Shown here one piece after another: positions 63,547 to 64,000 of a stretch of 64,000 bases of DNA. The position numbers were made by a program, and so were the translations under genes. The notes under the pieces were generated by a model, which was given only the letters and a program-made list of their open reading frames with translations, did no database searches and was not told where the DNA came from. Each line of letters begins with the position of its first letter. Position 1 is the stretch's first letter. Origin of the DNA: Roseicyclus sediminis (lineage in GTDB: Bacteria > Pseudomonadota > Alphaproteobacteria > Rhodobacterales > Rhodobacteraceae); contig NZ_JAOPHT010000002.1 of the NCBI RefSeq assembly GCF_025515305.1, positions 62,001 to 126,000 on the forward strand. Direction: 5' to 3'.

Positions 63547-64000
63547 ATGAAGCGGATCGAAGCGAACGGCATCGTCATGTCCTATGCCGAGGCCGGGCCG
63601 GAGGAGGCGCCGGCGGTTCTTCTGATCCATGGCCTCGGCTGGGATGCCTGGCGTCTCTGGTCGGGCGTTCTGGCCTCGCTGGCAGGGGCGGGGTTTCGCG
63701 TGCTTGCCCCGAACCTGCGCGGTGTCGGTGGCACCCAGGCGACCGGGGAAGCCTATTCCACGGCGCTCTATGCCGAGGATCTCCTGGCCTTTCTCGACGC
63801 GCTCGGCCTGTCCCGCGTCCGCGTCGTGGGCTTCTCCATGGGCGCCTCGATTGCCGGAAAACTTCTGGAACGGGCGCCGGAGAAGGTCGCTTCGCTGAGC
63901 CTCGCCTGCGGCGGGCTTCACGCCACCGAGGAGGGGATGCGGGGCGTCGAGGCGATGCTTTCGCGCGCGGAAACGCTCGGGCCCGACGCCTTCGCGGCCG
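63547..64000 (+). CDS. Alpha/beta hydrolase, partial (cut by the window edge)
   Basis: The first 151 residues of an alpha/beta-hydrolase-fold protein that continues past the window end. The oxyanion motif IHGLGWDAWRLW is followed by the nucleophile elbow VGFSMGASIAG with the catalytic Ser, and the NLRGVGGT turn is typical of esterases, hydrolases and 3-oxoadipate enol-lactonase-like proteins. The ATG at 63547 has GAGGC just upstream; an in-frame ATG at 63535 is the alternative. It is divergent from the receptor gene of the amidohydrolase operon and may act in the same pathway, which is inference. Confidence 0.82.
   Translation, partial: MKRIEANGIVMSYAEAGPEEAPAVLLIHGLGWDAWRLWSGVLASLAGAGFRVLAPNLRGVGGTQATGEAYSTALYAEDLLAFLDALGLSRVRVVGFSMGASIAGKLLERAPEKVASLSLACGGLHATEEGMRGVEAMLSRAETLGPDAFAA

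Overview
The window is a GC-rich (roughly two thirds G+C by eye), gene-dense chromosomal segment of an alphaproteobacterium, most likely family Rhodobacteraceae (Roseobacter/Rhodobacter group). Pointers are the bactofilin/M23 pair, a LexA operator of the GTTC-N7-GTTC type before uvrA, a TAXI-TRAP transporter beside a DctB/DctD-like two-component system, the carnitine-to-glycine-betaine operon with a fused carnitine dehydrogenase-thioesterase, and the predominance of TGA stops. No insertion sequence, prophage, CRISPR array or integrase was seen. Codon choice looks uniform, so there is no clear horizontally acquired island.

Layout. 1-22,900 is mostly core: a partial methyltransferase, class A penicillin-binding protein, prfB, an amidase, a DUF2189 membrane protein, a DHA2-type exporter, bactofilin with its M23 peptidase, a DUF455 ferritin-like protein, a Bcp/PrxQ peroxiredoxin, a large AsmA/YhdP-like protein, queA, an MFS protein, DUF924, acetoacetate-CoA ligase, dihydrolipoyl dehydrogenase and another MFS protein. 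22,900-28,100 holds SOS-controlled uvrA, a patatin phospholipase and a cytochrome P450. 28,171-35,378 is a TAXI-TRAP transporter (fused permease plus binding protein) and a DctB/DctD-like pair. 35,526-45,964 holds a three-repeat secreted protein, tpiA, DUF59 (SufT-like), DUF3307, an A-type Fe-S carrier, a TfoX-N protein, tgt, lon, a 61-residue secreted protein, a polysaccharide deacetylase and an HU protein with an H1-like tail. tRNA-Val(CAC) follows at 46,059.

46,266-64,000 is catabolic and transport territory. The plus-strand operon BKACE-SDR-carnitine dehydrogenase/thioesterase turns L-carnitine into glycine betaine and acetoacetyl-CoA. It meets, tail to tail with 3 bp between, a minus-strand operon: GMC oxidoreductase, enolase-superfamily enzyme and a complete peptide-type ABC importer, with a divergent LysR regulator and a clear T-N11-A box between lysR and the GMC gene. 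Next comes a tightly overlapped minus-strand operon of a NitT/TauT-type importer (binding protein, ATPase, two permeases) enclosing a COG0402-like amidohydrolase. An intergenic region with nested dyads separates it from a partial alpha/beta hydrolase. These last two transporter-enzyme operons are the best candidates for undescribed catabolic systems.

The window carries both committed ends of queuosine tRNA modification (tgt, queA) and two Fe-S maturation factors (DUF59, A-type carrier). Several neighbouring genes meet with overlapping or nearly touching 3' ends, and transporter operons carry strong hairpins between the binding-protein and permease genes.
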